Shown here: positions 30,088 through 39,688 of the stretch, piece by piece
How the letters are laid out: the number at the start of each line of letters is the position of its first letter
Position numbering within the stretch: position 1 is the first letter of the stretch
Assembly: GCF_001691555.1 (NCBI RefSeq)
Contig: NZ_MAYN01000004.1
Span: 62,001-126,000 of the forward strand
DNA: 64,000 nucleotides
Source of the DNA: Pantoea eucrina
GTDB lineage: Bacteria; Pseudomonadota; Gammaproteobacteria; Enterobacterales; Enterobacteriaceae
Reading direction: 5' to 3'
Translations under genes and position numbers: made by a program
Notes under the pieces: model-generated
Database searches by the model: none
Seen by the model: only the letters and a program-made list of their open reading frames with translations
What the model was told of the DNA's origin: nothing

Positions 30088-30404
30088 ATCTGCAGGCGTG
30101 AGAAACCAGCTGTCTTGCCGGCAGGAAATGCGCCGCAAAAAGCGCCTTATGCATTGCCATTAACCAAAACGAACGATGAACTTATATCCATATAACTCAA
30201 TGTAAATAAAGGATATTCATGAATTCAGCGTTGCGTATTTTCGCCGGTTGAGCCTGCAACGCCTGCGCGCTTATTTCAGAATTTGTCTTAGCGCGCGGCG
30301 CGGGATGTTCTGTCGCTGACTATCAGATAACGTAATATGATAAATTTCCGGCAGTTTTGTCAGCCAGCCTGATAAAGATTAGCATCACTGAACTGTTTTT
30401 GCTG
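30088..30404. other. Intergenic region between dpp and bcs operons
   Basis: About 320 bases with no supportable gene on either strand. It contains an inverted repeat GCGTTGC...GCAACGC around 30229-30263 and otherwise A/T-rich sequence. It may hold upstream regulatory sites for the cellulose operon. Confidence 0.4.
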
Positions 30405-30437
30405 AAAAAAGAAAGGCTCCCGCGGGAGCCTTTCTTA
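30405..30437 (-). terminator. Terminator of the dpp operon
   Basis: AAGAAAGGCTCCC/GGGAGCCTTTCTT stem followed by TTTTTT on the minus strand, 14 bases after the dppF stop. Confidence 0.88.
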
Positions 30438-30450
30438 TTAATGGCGTTAA

Positions 30451-31461
30451 TCAGGACGTTTCCAGCGGCTGGTTTTCATCCTGATCAACGGCAAAGCAGG
30501 CCACCTGCTGATCGCCATAGCGTTTGAGTTTTGGCTGCAACTGTACGCAGGTGCCAAAACGGCGACGGCAGCGCGCGTTGAACGCGCAGCCTGGCGGTGG
30601 ATTAAGCGGACTGGGCAGCTCACCGGTCAGTTTAATGCGCTCGCGACGCTCATCCGGATTAAGGCGTGGCGTGGCAGAAAGCAGCGCCTGCGTATAAGGA
30701 TGGCGCGGATTGCTGAAGATCGCCTCTTTACTGCCTTTTTCCACACAGCGTCCGAGGTACATCACCATGACTTCATCGGCGATGTGCTCGACCACTGAGA
30801 GATCGTGCGAAATAAAGACGTAAGAGAGGCCGAGATCCTGCTGCAAATCCATCATCAGATTCAGCACCTGCGCACGTACAGAAACATCCAGCGCTGAGAC
30901 CGGCTCATCCGCGATCAGGACATCCGGATCCAGCATCAGCCCGCGCGCAATCGCAATACGCTGGCGCTGACCACCAGAGAACATATGCGGGTAGCGATCG
31001 TAATGTTCGGTCTTGAGACCCACTTTCGCCATCATTTCCAGCGTTTTTTCACGCCGCTCTGCTTTGCTCAGCGCGGTGTTAATAATCAGCGGCTCTTCAA
31101 GGATCTGGCTGATTTTTTTGCGCGGGTTGAGCGAGCCGTAGGGATTCTGAAAAATGATCTGAATTTTCTGCCGGCGCAGTTTTTGCGCCTGCGGATCGTG
31201 CTTCAGCAAATCCTGTCCGTGCCAGTAAAGCTGGCCTTCGGTCGGAGTTTCAATCATGGTCAGCAGACGACCCAGCGTGGATTTTCCGCAGCCCGACTCG
31301 CCCACTACCGCCAGCGTTTTACCCCGCTCAAGGTTAAAGGAGACGCCGTCCAGCGCCTTAACCAGACGCTCCTGACCAAACAGGCCTTTCTTAACCGGGT
31401 AGTGTTTTTTCAGGTCAATCGCCTGCAGCAGGTAATCCTGCTTCGTGTTATCAGGACTCAT
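30451..31461 (-). CDS. dppF: Dipeptide ABC transporter ATP-binding protein DppF
   Basis: Second ATPase of the dipeptide/heme-precursor importer. It has 336 residues from [26 protein letters not shown], which aligns with E. coli; the longer frame adds only MMPGDRP. Motifs: Walker [11 protein letters not shown]-loop [11 protein letters not shown], signature [17 protein letters not shown], Walker [14 protein letters not shown]-loop ISHDL. The C-terminal oligopeptide-transporter domain has the Cys-rich [14 protein letters not shown] that binds an iron-sulfur cluster in related proteins. It overlaps the end of dppD by 11 bases. Confidence 0.97.
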   Translation of the reverse strand: MSPDNTKQDYLLQAIDLKKHYPVKKGLFGQERLVKALDGVSFNLERGKTLAVVGESGCGKSTLGRLLTMIETPTEGQLYWHGQDLLKHDPQAQKLRRQKIQIIFQNPYGSLNPRKKISQILEEPLIINTALSKAERREKTLEMMAKVGLKTEHYDRYPHMFSGGQRQRIAIARGLMLDPDVLIADEPVSALDVSVRAQVLNLMMDLQQDLGLSYVFISHDLSVVEHIADEVMVMYLGRCVEKGSKEAIFSNPRHPYTQALLSATPRLNPDERRERIKLTGELPSPLNPPPGCAFNARCRRRFGTCVQLQPKLKRYGDQQVACFAVDQDENQPLETS

Positions 31462-32437
31462 AGGTCGGTCTCCCGGCATCATCCAGTGGGAAGTGACATT
31501 TAGACTGGCGGCCCGGAATGTCGCGCAGCGCAGGTTCTTCGGTACGGCAGCGATCGGTCACATAGGGGCAGCGCGGATTCAGCAGACAGCCGGAGGGGCG
31601 GTCATATTTACCCGGCACCACGCCCGGCAGCGAGGCCAGCCGCGCTTTGTCTGCCGCAAACTCCGGCAGCGCCCGCAGCAGCGCCTGCGTATAGGGATGA
31701 CGCGGCGCTTTGAAGATATCCACGGCTTTGCCGCTCTCCACGACCTGTCCGGCATACATCACAATGATGTGATGCGCCGCTTCGGCAACCAGCGCCAGGT
31801 CATGGGTGATGAGGATCAGCGCCATGTTCTCCTGCTTCTGCAGCGCCAGCAGCAGTTCGATGATCTGCGCCTGAATGGTGACATCCAGCGCCGTGGTTGG
31901 CTCATCGGCAATCAGCAGTTTAGGCTTGCAGGCGATCGCCATGGCGATCATCACGCGCTGGCTCATGCCGCCCGACAGCTGGTGCGGATAGACATCCAGC
32001 CGCGAGGCCGGATCGGGAATGCCGACCTGCTCCAGCAGATCGATGGCGCGCTGACGCCGGGTGCGTTTACTGCCGCCCTGATGCACCTTGAGCGCTTCCA
32101 TAATCTGAAAGCCGACGGTATAGCAGGGATTCAGGCTGGTCATCGGGTCCTGGAAAATCATGGCGACTTCTGCGCCAACCAGCTGCCTGCGCTCTTTTTC
32201 TGAAATCTTCTGCAAATCACGCTGGTTAAACTCCAGCTTCTCTGCCATGACCCGGCCAGGAAAATCGATCAGGCCCATAATCGCCAGGGAGCTGACCGAT
32301 TTACCGGAGCCTGATTCACCGACAATCCCTACCACCTGGCCCTGCTCTACCTGATAACTGATGCGGTCAACCGCACGGAACGGTGTTTTTTCGTCGCCGA
32401 AATGCACCGATAACTTCTCTACATTTAATAACGCCAT
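31451..32437 (-). CDS. dppD: Dipeptide ABC transporter ATP-binding protein DppD
   Basis: First ATPase of the dipeptide importer. It has 328 residues from [16 protein letters not shown] (ATG 32437, same start as E. coli); the upstream in-frame extension has no homology. Motifs: Walker [21 protein letters not shown], signature [14 protein letters not shown], Walker [14 protein letters not shown]-loop THDL, and the C-terminal [15 protein letters not shown] cysteine motif. It forms the ATPase heterodimer with DppF under the DppB-DppC channel. Confidence 0.97.
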   Translation of the reverse strand: MALLNVEKLSVHFGDEKTPFRAVDRISYQVEQGQVVGIVGESGSGKSVSSLAIMGLIDFPGRVMAEKLEFNQRDLQKISEKERRQLVGAEVAMIFQDPMTSLNPCYTVGFQIMEALKVHQGGSKRTRRQRAIDLLEQVGIPDPASRLDVYPHQLSGGMSQRVMIAMAIACKPKLLIADEPTTALDVTIQAQIIELLLALQKQENMALILITHDLALVAEAAHHIIVMYAGQVVESGKAVDIFKAPRHPYTQALLRALPEFAADKARLASLPGVVPGKYDRPSGCLLNPRCPYVTDRCRTEEPALRDIPGRQSKCHFPLDDAGRPTYES

Positions 32438-32450
32438 CTCGGTGCCTCTT

Positions 32451-33353
32451 TTACTGCTTGAGTTTCGGGTCGAGTGCATCACGCAAACCATCGCCCATGA
32501 GGTTGAATGCCAGAACCGTCAGCAGAATGACCACTCCAGGGAAGGTCACTACCCACCAGGCACTTTGCGCATACTGCAGCACGTCGGAGAGCATGGTGCC
32601 CCACTCCGGCGTCGGCGGCTGCGCCCCCATTCCGAGAAAGCCCAGCGCCGCCATGTCGAGGATGGCGTTGGAGAAACCGAGCGATGCCTGCACAATCAGC
32701 GGAGCCAGGCAGTTTGGCAGAATATTGATGAACATCTGACGCAGCGTGCCCGCACCGGCTACGCTGGAAGCGGTCACGTAATCGCGGTTAACCTCCACCA
32801 GCACCGCTGCGCGCGTCAGGCGGATATAGTGCGGCAGTGCCACAAACGTCAGCGCCAGTGACGCGTTGACGATGGAGGGGCCGAAGATCGCTACCAGCAC
32901 CAGCGCCAGCAGCAGACTGGGCAGCGCCAGCATGATATCGACCAGACGCATAATAGTGGCATCCACTACGCCACCGAGATAGCCCGCCATCAGGCCAAAG
33001 ATCACGCCGAAAATCAGTGACAGCAGCACGACCAGGCAGCCTACCAGCAGCGACAGGCGTGCGCCGAACATCAGGCGCGACAAAATATCGCGACCCACAT
33101 CATCGGTGCCGAGGATATAGCTCCAGCTGCCGCCTTCCTGCCATATCGGCGGATGCAGCAGCGCATCGCGGAACTGCTCCGCCGGACCGTGCGGTGCCAG
33201 AAAATCGGCAAAAATCGCAATCAGCAGCATCAGCGTGATGTAGACCAGGCCGATAACCGCGCCCTTATTACGTTTAAAATAGTGCCAGAATTCCTGAAAC
33301 GGGGTCATCGGCTTTGGTGCGGCAGTTACGCGCGCGGGTTCAACAGCAGACAT
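32451..33353 (-). CDS. dppC: Dipeptide ABC transporter permease DppC
   Basis: Inner-membrane permease. It has 300 residues, the E. coli length. An N-terminal cytoplasmic OppC-N segment and helix ([21 protein letters not shown]) precede the periplasmic loop with [14 protein letters not shown] and five further helices. The coupling motif AASSVAG-like segment reads [21 protein letters not shown]. Gaps to dppB and dppD are 9 and 13 bases. Confidence 0.97.
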   Translation of the reverse strand: MSAVEPARVTAAPKPMTPFQEFWHYFKRNKGAVIGLVYITLMLLIAIFADFLAPHGPAEQFRDALLHPPIWQEGGSWSYILGTDDVGRDILSRLMFGARLSLLVGCLVVLLSLIFGVIFGLMAGYLGGVVDATIMRLVDIMLALPSLLLALVLVAIFGPSIVNASLALTFVALPHYIRLTRAAVLVEVNRDYVTASSVAGAGTLRQMFINILPNCLAPLIVQASLGFSNAILDMAALGFLGMGAQPPTPEWGTMLSDVLQYAQSAWWVVTFPGVVILLTVLAFNLMGDGLRDALDPKLKQ

Positions 33354-33362
33354 AACTCCCCC

Positions 33363-34382
33363 TTATTTCTTATGTCGGATGCGCGGGTTAACCACGCCAT
33401 ACAGCAGATCAACCAGCAGGTTGACCAGAATGATCAGGATGGCAACCAGCAGCACGCCGCCCTGCACCACCGGATAGTCACGGCGCTGCAGCGCTTCAAT
33501 CAGCCAGCGGCCCAGCCCCGGCCACGAGAAGATAGTTTCGGTCAGAATCGCCCCGGCCAGCAGCGTACCGACCTGCAAACCAATAACGGTGACGACCGGC
33601 AGCATCGCGTTGCGCAGCGCATGCACGACGATCACCCGCATACGCGTCAGTCCCTTCGCGCGGGCAGTGCGGATATAATCCTCGCCCAGCACCTCCAGCA
33701 TGGAGGAGCGCGTCATACGCACAATCACCGCCAGCGGAATAGTGCCCAGCACAATCGCCGGCAGGATCATATGCATGACCGCATCTTTAAAGTCGCCCTC
33801 TTCTCCCCACAGCAGCGTATCGATCAGCATAAAGCCGGTCAGAGGATGGCTGTCATCAAGGAAGATGGTATCGCTGACCCGGCCCGATACCGGCGTCAGG
33901 TTAAGCTGCACCGATACCAGCATGATCAGCATGATCCCCCACCAGAAAATCGGCATGGAGTAACCGGTCAGGGAGATACCTACGGCGGTATGATCGAAAA
34001 TGGAGCCGCGCTTTACGGCGGCCAGTACGCCCACCGGGATACCCACGGCGATCGCAAACAGCATGGCGCAGATGCCCAGCTCCAGCGTCGCCTGGAAGCG
34101 CGGTACAAACTCATCCCATACCGGAATGCGGCTCTTCAGGGAAATACCGAGATCGCCGTGCAGCACTCCGTTGATATAGGTGATGTACTGCTTCCACATC
34201 GGCTGGTCGAGGCCAAACTGCGCCATCAGCTGTGCATGACGCTCCGGAGAGATACCGCGCTCGCCCGCCATGATCAGCACCGGATCGCCGGGGATCAGAT
34301 GAACAAACGCAAAGGTCAGTAAGGTAATACCGATAAACGTCGGGATGACAAGGCCCAGACGTCGGAGTATGAATTGCAGCAT
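33363..34382 (-). CDS. dppB: Dipeptide ABC transporter permease DppB
   Basis: Inner-membrane permease. It has 339 residues, the E. coli length. Starts MLQFILRRLGLVIPTFIGITLLTF, with the typical first helix and LIPGDPVLIMAGE region; the EAA-type coupling loop reads YIRTARAKGLTRMRVIVVHALRNAMLP. Six membrane spans are expected. It follows dppA after about 200 bases that contain a strong hairpin, usual for operons in which the binding protein is made in excess. Confidence 0.97.
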   Translation of the reverse strand: MLQFILRRLGLVIPTFIGITLLTFAFVHLIPGDPVLIMAGERGISPERHAQLMAQFGLDQPMWKQYITYINGVLHGDLGISLKSRIPVWDEFVPRFQATLELGICAMLFAIAVGIPVGVLAAVKRGSIFDHTAVGISLTGYSMPIFWWGIMLIMLVSVQLNLTPVSGRVSDTIFLDDSHPLTGFMLIDTLLWGEEGDFKDAVMHMILPAIVLGTIPLAVIVRMTRSSMLEVLGEDYIRTARAKGLTRMRVIVVHALRNAMLPVVTVIGLQVGTLLAGAILTETIFSWPGLGRWLIEALQRRDYPVVQGGVLLVAILIILVNLLVDLLYGVVNPRIRHKK

Positions 34383-34540
34383 AAGCCGGATTCTCTGTCA
34401 TTCTCCCGCAGCGGGAAGTCGTCACGGGACTACATTGCTCACAACGCGCGGTCGGCAAAGCCGGACGCGATGCAGGCAGCGCTTCAGTAAAAGTATTTGC
34501 CGGAAAAAAGTACGGGGTGCGGATGGCAAAGTGCGTATCC

Positions 34541-34562
34541 GAGGGCCAGCAGGCTGGCCCTC
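34541..34562 (-). terminator. Hairpin in the dppA-dppB gap
   Basis: Perfect GAGGGCCAGC/GCTGGCCCTC inverted repeat with a two-base centre, 20 bases after the dppA stop and without a T-run. It probably stabilises the dppA message or partly terminates it, lowering expression of the membrane and ATPase genes relative to the binding protein. Confidence 0.6.
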
Positions 34563-34582
34563 ACCGTGATAATCCGAAAGGG

Positions 34583-36193
34583 TTATTCCTGAATATCGAC
34601 GTTTTCGAAGTGATGCTTACCTAATGGATCCACCACATAGCCACTCACTTTCTTGCTGACAGGCTCATACACGGTTGAGTGGGCAATGATCAGCGCCGGA
34701 GCCTGATCGTGCATAACAACCTGTGCCTGCTTGTAGAGCGCAATACGTTTGTTGTGATCGGCTTCGGCACGTGCCGGCTGGATCAGATCTTCAAACGGCT
34801 TGTAGCACCAGCGTGAGTAGTTGGAGCCATCTTTCGCAGCGGCACAGCTGAACAGCGTGGCAAAGAAGTTATCCGGATCGCCATTGTCGCCGGTCCAGCC
34901 CATCATTACCGTCTGGTGTTCACCTGCTTTGGCGCGCTTGAGATATTCGCCCCACTCATAGGTAACAATTTTGGCTTTTACGCCAATCTTCGCCCAGTCA
35001 GCCTGAACCATCTCAGCCATGCGGCGCGCGTTCGGGTTATAAGGACGCTGCACCGGCATTGCCCAGAGATCGATAGAGAAGCCATCTGCCATGCCAGCTT
35101 CTTTCAGCAGCGCTTTGGCTTTTTCCGGATCGTAAGCGTAATCCTTGATCTCGTCGTTGTAGCCCCACATGGTTGGCGGGATCAGGTTTTTCGCTGCCTG
35201 CCCGGCTCCCTGATAGACCGCATCGATGATCGCCTGCTTATTCACCGCCATGGTCAGCGCCTGACGTACTTTGGCGTTATCCAGCGGCTTTTTCTCTGTG
35301 TTGAATGAGAGATAACCTACGTTCAGGCCAGGCTGCTCCATCAAATTGATTTTGCTGTCTTTCTTCATGCTGGCGATGTCAGCAGGATTCGGATAAGGCA
35401 TTACCTGGCACTCGCCCTTCTGCAGCTTGGCGTAGCGCACTGATGCATCTGGCGTGATAGAGAAGACCAGGCGATCGATTTTTGGTTTAGTCCCCCAGAA
35501 GTCCGGGTTCGCTTTATACAGAATGCGTGAATCTTTCTGATACTGCTGCAGCACAAATGGACCGGTGCCGACCGGATTAAGGTCGAGTTTTTCCGGCGTG
35601 CCGGCTTTCAGCATGTTATCCGCATACTCTTTGGAAAGAATAGAAGCGAAGTCCATACCCAGGTCAGCGAGGAAAGGCGCTTCAGAACGGGTCAGGGTAA
35701 AACGCACGGTGTGATCGTCAACTTTCTCAATTTTGCCGATCAGCTTCGGCATATCCATGCCTTCGAAATATTCGTAGCTGCCGCCAGAGACACCGTGGAA
35801 TTTATTGTTTTTATCGAGCTGGCGCTCAAATGAAAACACCACGTCGTCGGCGTTAAATTCACGCGTAGGCTTGAAATCTTTTGTGCTCTGCCACTTTACG
35901 CCCTGACGGAGATGAAAAGTGTAGGTCTTACCATCTTCACTGACATCCCACTTTTCAGCCAGGCCTGGCTTCAGTTCCGTGGTGCCGGTTTTAAACTCCA
36001 CCAGACGGTTATAGATAGGGACCGAGCTGGCGTCATAGGTGGTGCCAGAGGTAAAGAGCTGCGGGTTGAAACCTTCCGGCGAGCCTTCTGAGCAGTAGAC
36101 AAGGGTCTTCGCCTGAACACCGGCGGCGACGGTCATCGCAATCAGGCTGAGACCGGCCTTTAGCATCCTGGATTTAGCCCGGGAGTTCATCAT
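34583..36193 (-). CDS. dppA: Periplasmic dipeptide-binding protein DppA
   Basis: High-affinity dipeptide (and heme/5-aminolevulinate) receptor, also a dipeptide chemotaxis receptor partner in E. coli. It has 536 residues (E. coli 535). The signal peptide (LKAGLSLIAMTVAAGVQA) is cleaved before KTLVYCSEGSPEGFNP, the family-5 solute-binding N-terminus. The ATG at 36193 is chosen over the ATG four codons upstream because GGAG sits six bases before it, and the upstream ATG overlaps that site. A CA-rich stretch just upstream matches the known GcvB small-RNA target. Confidence 0.97.
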   Translation of the reverse strand: MMNSRAKSRMLKAGLSLIAMTVAAGVQAKTLVYCSEGSPEGFNPQLFTSGTTYDASSVPIYNRLVEFKTGTTELKPGLAEKWDVSEDGKTYTFHLRQGVKWQSTKDFKPTREFNADDVVFSFERQLDKNNKFHGVSGGSYEYFEGMDMPKLIGKIEKVDDHTVRFTLTRSEAPFLADLGMDFASILSKEYADNMLKAGTPEKLDLNPVGTGPFVLQQYQKDSRILYKANPDFWGTKPKIDRLVFSITPDASVRYAKLQKGECQVMPYPNPADIASMKKDSKINLMEQPGLNVGYLSFNTEKKPLDNAKVRQALTMAVNKQAIIDAVYQGAGQAAKNLIPPTMWGYNDEIKDYAYDPEKAKALLKEAGMADGFSIDLWAMPVQRPYNPNARRMAEMVQADWAKIGVKAKIVTYEWGEYLKRAKAGEHQTVMMGWTGDNGDPDNFFATLFSCAAAKDGSNYSRWCYKPFEDLIQPARAEADHNKRIALYKQAQVVMHDQAPALIIAHSTVYEPVSKKVSGYVVDPLGKHHFENVDIQE

Positions 36194-36203
36194 GTTTTGC
36201 TCC

Positions 36204-36224
36204 ATTGTGATGTGATGTTGTGTG
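36204..36224 (-). promoter_or_regulatory. CA-rich GcvB small-RNA target in the dppA leader
   Basis: ACACAACATCACATCACAAT directly upstream of the dppA ribosome site. In E. coli and Salmonella, GcvB represses dppA by pairing its GU-rich R1 region with an almost identical stretch. The sRNA gene itself is not in this window. Confidence 0.7.
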
Positions 36225-37036
36225 CATCGCCCGCCCTCTGATTTTTTTATGCGGTACGGGCAGGTCTGACAGCGACCAGAATGTGAGCGGTTATTGTTGT
36301 TGCCCTGGCGGGATTAACCAGCCGGATGCGTCCGTCTCTACATCTTACTGAGGCATCAATTTGTCAACAGTTGCAACGAACGTCAATACAATGTGGGGTT
36401 ATTTACACAGAGTGTGAGTAAGTGCAAGCAACGATAAAAAAGAGTGTTGGAGAGAGAAACCGATATATAAAGCGGTGAAAAAGCGCTCGATACCGCTGGA
36501 TTATCTGGCGCTTGCGTCAGATAACAGTGATTATCACCGTTAAAAAACATCTTAAAGTTGTCGGTAAATGTTGAATATCTGAACGATTCCCTGTGCGTTA
36601 TGACGTTCAGGCAGCGAAATATGCTGGCGTAATGGCATAAGAAATCAGCAAAAAGCAAAAGCTGGTCATAAGCAGAATGCGTCGCGAATTAAGAAAGGTG
36701 CTTTGATGCAGCAAGGGATGAAGAGCGGTGTTGAGGGATAATAAGGTTTATCCCGGTGATGATTAATGGAACGCGTAAATTGATGACTTTGCCTGGTCGC
36801 TGCCGGGATGTGAGTCTGGCTCAGGGAAGGCCAGTAAATCCTCAGTCATCACCGAAGCCGGATAAAGGGTGAAATGCGGGGCCGTGGAGTAAAGCATCAC
36901 ACGCCATGGATGGCGTGTGCCGGGCGATCAGGGATGAGGCAGCGCCTTTACGGAGCGGTCGCGTATTTCACCCTGAGAGTGCAAATACGACAGACGAAAA
37001 AAAACCTGCTTTTCGCAAAGCAGGTTTCTTAAATGA
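36225..37036. other. Region between dppA and the tRNA gene
   Basis: About 810 bases without a credible protein gene. It holds the dppA promoter region: a consensus -35 TTGACA at 36362-36367 on the minus strand, with only a poor -10 at normal spacing. A perfect 22-base palindrome CACACGCCAT-GG-ATGGCGTGTG lies at 36898-36919. Much of 36380-36780 is A/T-rich. A 91-codon frame at 36383-36658 has no ribosome site and no recognisable motif. Confidence 0.5.
36997..37030 (-). terminator. Terminator of the tRNA-Pro gene
   Basis: AAACCTGCTT/AAGCAGGTTT stem with a short loop, followed by a run of eight T on the minus strand, starting six bases after the tRNA 3' end. Confidence 0.88.
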
Positions 37037-37113
37037 TGGTCGGCGAGAGAGGATTCGAACCTCCGACCCACTGGTCCCAAACCAGTTGCGCTACCAAGCT
37101 GCGCTACTCGCCG
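37037..37113 (-). tRNA. tRNA-Pro (anticodon UGG)
   Basis: 77 bases with encoded CCA. Acceptor stem CGGCGAG/CTCGCCG, discriminator A, D-arm containing AGCGCAGCTTGGTAGCGC, anticodon stem ACTGG/CCAGT around loop TTTGGGA (anticodon TGG), and the T-arm GGAGG-TTCGAATC-CTCT. By sequence it is of the proM type (UGG), although E. coli has proK (CGG) at the equivalent place between dppA and eptB. Confidence 0.97.
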
Positions 37114-37197
37114 ATGGGGGCGAATATTACTGCTGCGCCTTTACAGCGTCAATCCCTTTTGCCTTTAAAGCTGCCTGATTGCCTGAAAAGCAGGCAA

Positions 37198-37226
37198 CCC
37201 GCGCGGTTAAGGTGATCCCGCGCGGG
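37198..37226 (-). terminator. Hairpin after eptB
   Basis: CCCGCGCGG/CCGCGCGGG inverted repeat with an 11-base loop, just past the eptB stop. No T-run follows immediately; a CTTTT lies about 15 bases on. Confidence 0.5.
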
Positions 37227-37234
37227 TAGATCGG

Positions 37235-38926
37235 TTACAGACTGCTCTGCGCTTTAGCGGCGGGCGCCTGACACCAGTTGTTCGCCGGATTGATACCGCC
37301 ATTGGGTGAGGTGTAGCCCAGACAGCCCAGTACGGTATCAAACAGCTCAACGTGACGGTGTGTTTTACCGATACGCTGCTGCGCCTGCAGCCGCTCAAAG
37401 TTGCTGCGGTTAACCGGATCGTCCAGATATTTATCGGACGCCCAGACCATCATCGGCACGCGGAACTGCTCAGGCGGCGCCATCTCACGCGGGGTTCCGT
37501 GCAGATGCATATTTTCGCTGATTGATTCACCGTGGTCTGCCGCATAGAACACCAGCGCTTTTTTATCACGCAGCTGATCCAGTACGCTGTCGAGCATGGA
37601 GTCCACATACAAAACGGAGTTGTCATAAGCGTTGATCAACTGTGCCTTGCTGCAGGTGTCATCCACACCCATGCATTCAGGCTGATAACGTGCAAAGCTG
37701 CGCGGATAGCGCTGCGAGTAAAGATAGTGTGAGCCTTTGGTATGCAGCACTACCAGATGTTTGCCTTTCGGAAAACGCTGCAGCGAAGCCTGCAGTTCCG
37801 GCACCAGCAGCATATCGTCCACCGCTTTACCCTGATTACGCTTCTCTGAGCCGATCTGCTCGCGGAAAGAGAAATTATTCACATCGGCATTGTCATAAAA
37901 CCAGACCTCACTCTGCATAGCGAACAGCTCAGAGGTAAAGCCCAGCTCTTTCATGACGGCAAACACATTCTGCTCTTTCAGCGTACGGCCCGGGTTATCC
38001 ATGGTGCCGCCTTCGCGAACAAACATGCAGCGCAGCGACAGCTTGGTTGCGGTATCGCAGGATTCCCCGCGAAACGCCACCAGGTTTTTCTCTTTGGAGA
38101 GTTTTGGTGTGGTATCGCGATCGTAGCCCAGCATCCCCATGTGATCCCAGCGCGTGGTTTCACCGATCACAAACACTACGTAGGTGTCATCAATGCCCGC
38201 CGGTGCGACATAGGTAAAGTTTTTCGCCGGATCAAACAGCGCTTCGCTGTCCAGCTTTTCATCCACTTTAGTCCAGGTGAACAGGCCCAGCGCGGCGATC
38301 CAGTTAGAGGGCAGATAAGAGTGTGCCACTACCCCGCCGTAGCTGGGCAGATCGATATTCGTGATCTCTTCCTGCGTTTTCTGCAGTTTGTCAAAATAGC
38401 GGATCGGCAGCCATACCAGCGCCACGCTCAGCAGCAAAATGGCTACCGGCTTCAGACGCTGCCCCGGTGTTTTCAGCTGCTCGATCAGCGTCATACGCAG
38501 CCGGTTGCGCCAGATCAGCAGCAGCGGCAGCGCGCTGACCAGCACCATCCAGACAATAAAGTGCAGGCCGATCACTTCTTTCGAGAGATCGATGTCGGTT
38601 GTCATGACCGACGCCACAATGCCGTAGCCGATTACGACATTAAAGAAAGTCATGTAATACGCTGCGGCCACTGAAATCACCACCAGCAGACTGGCCAGTA
38701 CGCGGTAAGCCCATTTTCCTCCCAGCGAAAGCAGGCGCATCAGGAAAAAGGTAAGCAAAACAGCGGCTGTGACTTCAGCAACAGCAGAAAGCCAGTCGGA
38801 CAGGGTTGATTTGGTTAAGAAGCCGTCAAAGCGGCGGTAAAAAATTGGCAGGTTTAGCAAAATGCCAAGATAAAGTGCGAGCAGCAGAGAGAGCTTCTGC
38901 TGTGTTAAGCTTTTGATGTAATTCAT
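37235..38926 (-). CDS. eptB: Kdo2-lipid A phosphoethanolamine 7''-transferase EptB
   Basis: Inner-membrane enzyme that adds phosphoethanolamine to the outer Kdo residue of LPS, altering surface charge. It has 563 residues, the E. coli length. Five N-terminal transmembrane helices span about residues 10-185, followed by the periplasmic sulfatase-fold domain with VVFVIGETTRWDH (catalytic Thr in GETTR), SCDTATKLSLRC, HTKGSH, and AADHGES as metal-binding sites. Conserved cysteine pairs are present. The gene lies next to the tRNA-Pro gene as in E. coli. There is no sign of damage. Confidence 0.96.
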   Translation of the reverse strand: MNYIKSLTQQKLSLLLALYLGILLNLPIFYRRFDGFLTKSTLSDWLSAVAEVTAAVLLTFFLMRLLSLGGKWAYRVLASLLVVISVAAAYYMTFFNVVIGYGIVASVMTTDIDLSKEVIGLHFIVWMVLVSALPLLLIWRNRLRMTLIEQLKTPGQRLKPVAILLLSVALVWLPIRYFDKLQKTQEEITNIDLPSYGGVVAHSYLPSNWIAALGLFTWTKVDEKLDSEALFDPAKNFTYVAPAGIDDTYVVFVIGETTRWDHMGMLGYDRDTTPKLSKEKNLVAFRGESCDTATKLSLRCMFVREGGTMDNPGRTLKEQNVFAVMKELGFTSELFAMQSEVWFYDNADVNNFSFREQIGSEKRNQGKAVDDMLLVPELQASLQRFPKGKHLVVLHTKGSHYLYSQRYPRSFARYQPECMGVDDTCSKAQLINAYDNSVLYVDSMLDSVLDQLRDKKALVFYAADHGESISENMHLHGTPREMAPPEQFRVPMMVWASDKYLDDPVNRSNFERLQAQQRIGKTHRHVELFDTVLGCLGYTSPNGGINPANNWCQAPAAKAQSSL

Positions 38927-39145
38927 TTAAATTTTATGTTCCCGACCCGGTGTCGATTTATCACCGTTCCTGTGACTCTGTTCAGACAGCAAGGTTCGCT
39001 TTGAGAATGGAAAAGCGTGACGTATCGAGCAGGATCGGGACGAATCTGAACCGAAAATAACTGCGATGCCGTATTAAGCGCAGCAGTAGAACATTTAACC
39101 AATGGTTAGACCAGATTTTTTTGTCTGGCGCAAAATCGGGCAAAT

Positions 39146-39174
39146 AAAAAAGGCTCCCGCAGGAGCCTTTTTAA
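39146..39174 (-). terminator. Terminator after ohr
   Basis: AAAAAGGCTCC-TGCG-GGAGCCTTTTTT on the minus strand, stem plus T-run, about 13 bases after the ohr stop. Confidence 0.9.
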
Positions 39175-39186
39175 TCACGTACCGGC

Positions 39187-39615
39187 TTAGTTGATGATAT
39201 TCAGCGTGACGTCGATATTGCCACGGGTGGCATTGGAGTAAGGACACACAATGTGTGCGGCATCAACCAGCTTCTGTGCTTCTGCAGTATCCATCTCCGG
39301 CAGGTGAATATTCAGCGTAGCTTCAATGCCAAAACCGGTCGGGATCGGGCCAATGCCGACTTCGCCTTCAATCCACGCCTCTTTTGGCATGGCGATTTTG
39401 TCGCGGCTGGCAACAAATTTCATGGCGCCGAGGAAACAGGCTGAATAACCCGCAGCGAACAGCTGTTCCGGATTGGTCGCCTCACCGCCGGCACCGCCCA
39501 TCTCTTTTGGCACGCCCAGCTTGACGTCCAGCACGTTGTCAGAGGAGGTTGCACGACCATCACGGCCACCGGTTGCTTTTGCTTTAGCGGTATACACTAC
39601 TTTCTCTAAAGACAT
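39187..39615 (-). CDS. ohr: Organic hydroperoxide reductase Ohr
   Basis: OsmC/Ohr-family thiol peroxidase that reduces organic hydroperoxides, using lipoylated proteins as reductant. It has 142 residues. The peroxidatic Cys60 is in GYSACFLGA, the resolving Cys124 in [13 protein letters not shown], and the catalytic Arg21 in GRDGRA; these separate true Ohr from OsmC. It is preceded on the same strand by its likely repressor gene (39689-40153), and a TAGTGCGCTA motif between them matches one in front of the repressor. Confidence 0.95.
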   Translation of the reverse strand: MSLEKVVYTAKAKATGGRDGRATSSDNVLDVKLGVPKEMGGAGGEATNPEQLFAAGYSACFLGAMKFVASRDKIAMPKEAWIEGEVGIGPIPTGFGIEATLNIHLPEMDTAEAQKLVDAAHIVCPYSNATRGNIDVTLNIIN

Positions 39616-39639
39616 ACTTTATCTCCATTCGCTATATAA

Positions 39640-39649
39640 TAGTGCGCTA
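39640..39649. promoter_or_regulatory. Candidate OhrR operator in front of ohr
   Basis: TAGTGCGCTA, an imperfect palindrome overlapping the A/T-rich promoter TATATAAT region of ohr. It differs by one base from the site at 40169-40178. Confidence 0.5.
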
Positions 39650-39688
39650 CTTATTCGCGCCGGGGTTAATGCTTTCTTACCTGCGCAG

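Noticed and set aside
36383-36658. 91-codon minus-strand frame upstream of dppA
   Set aside because: No ribosome site, no recognisable motif, Cys- and aromatic-rich composition typical of random A/T-rich sequence, and it covers the dppA promoter region.
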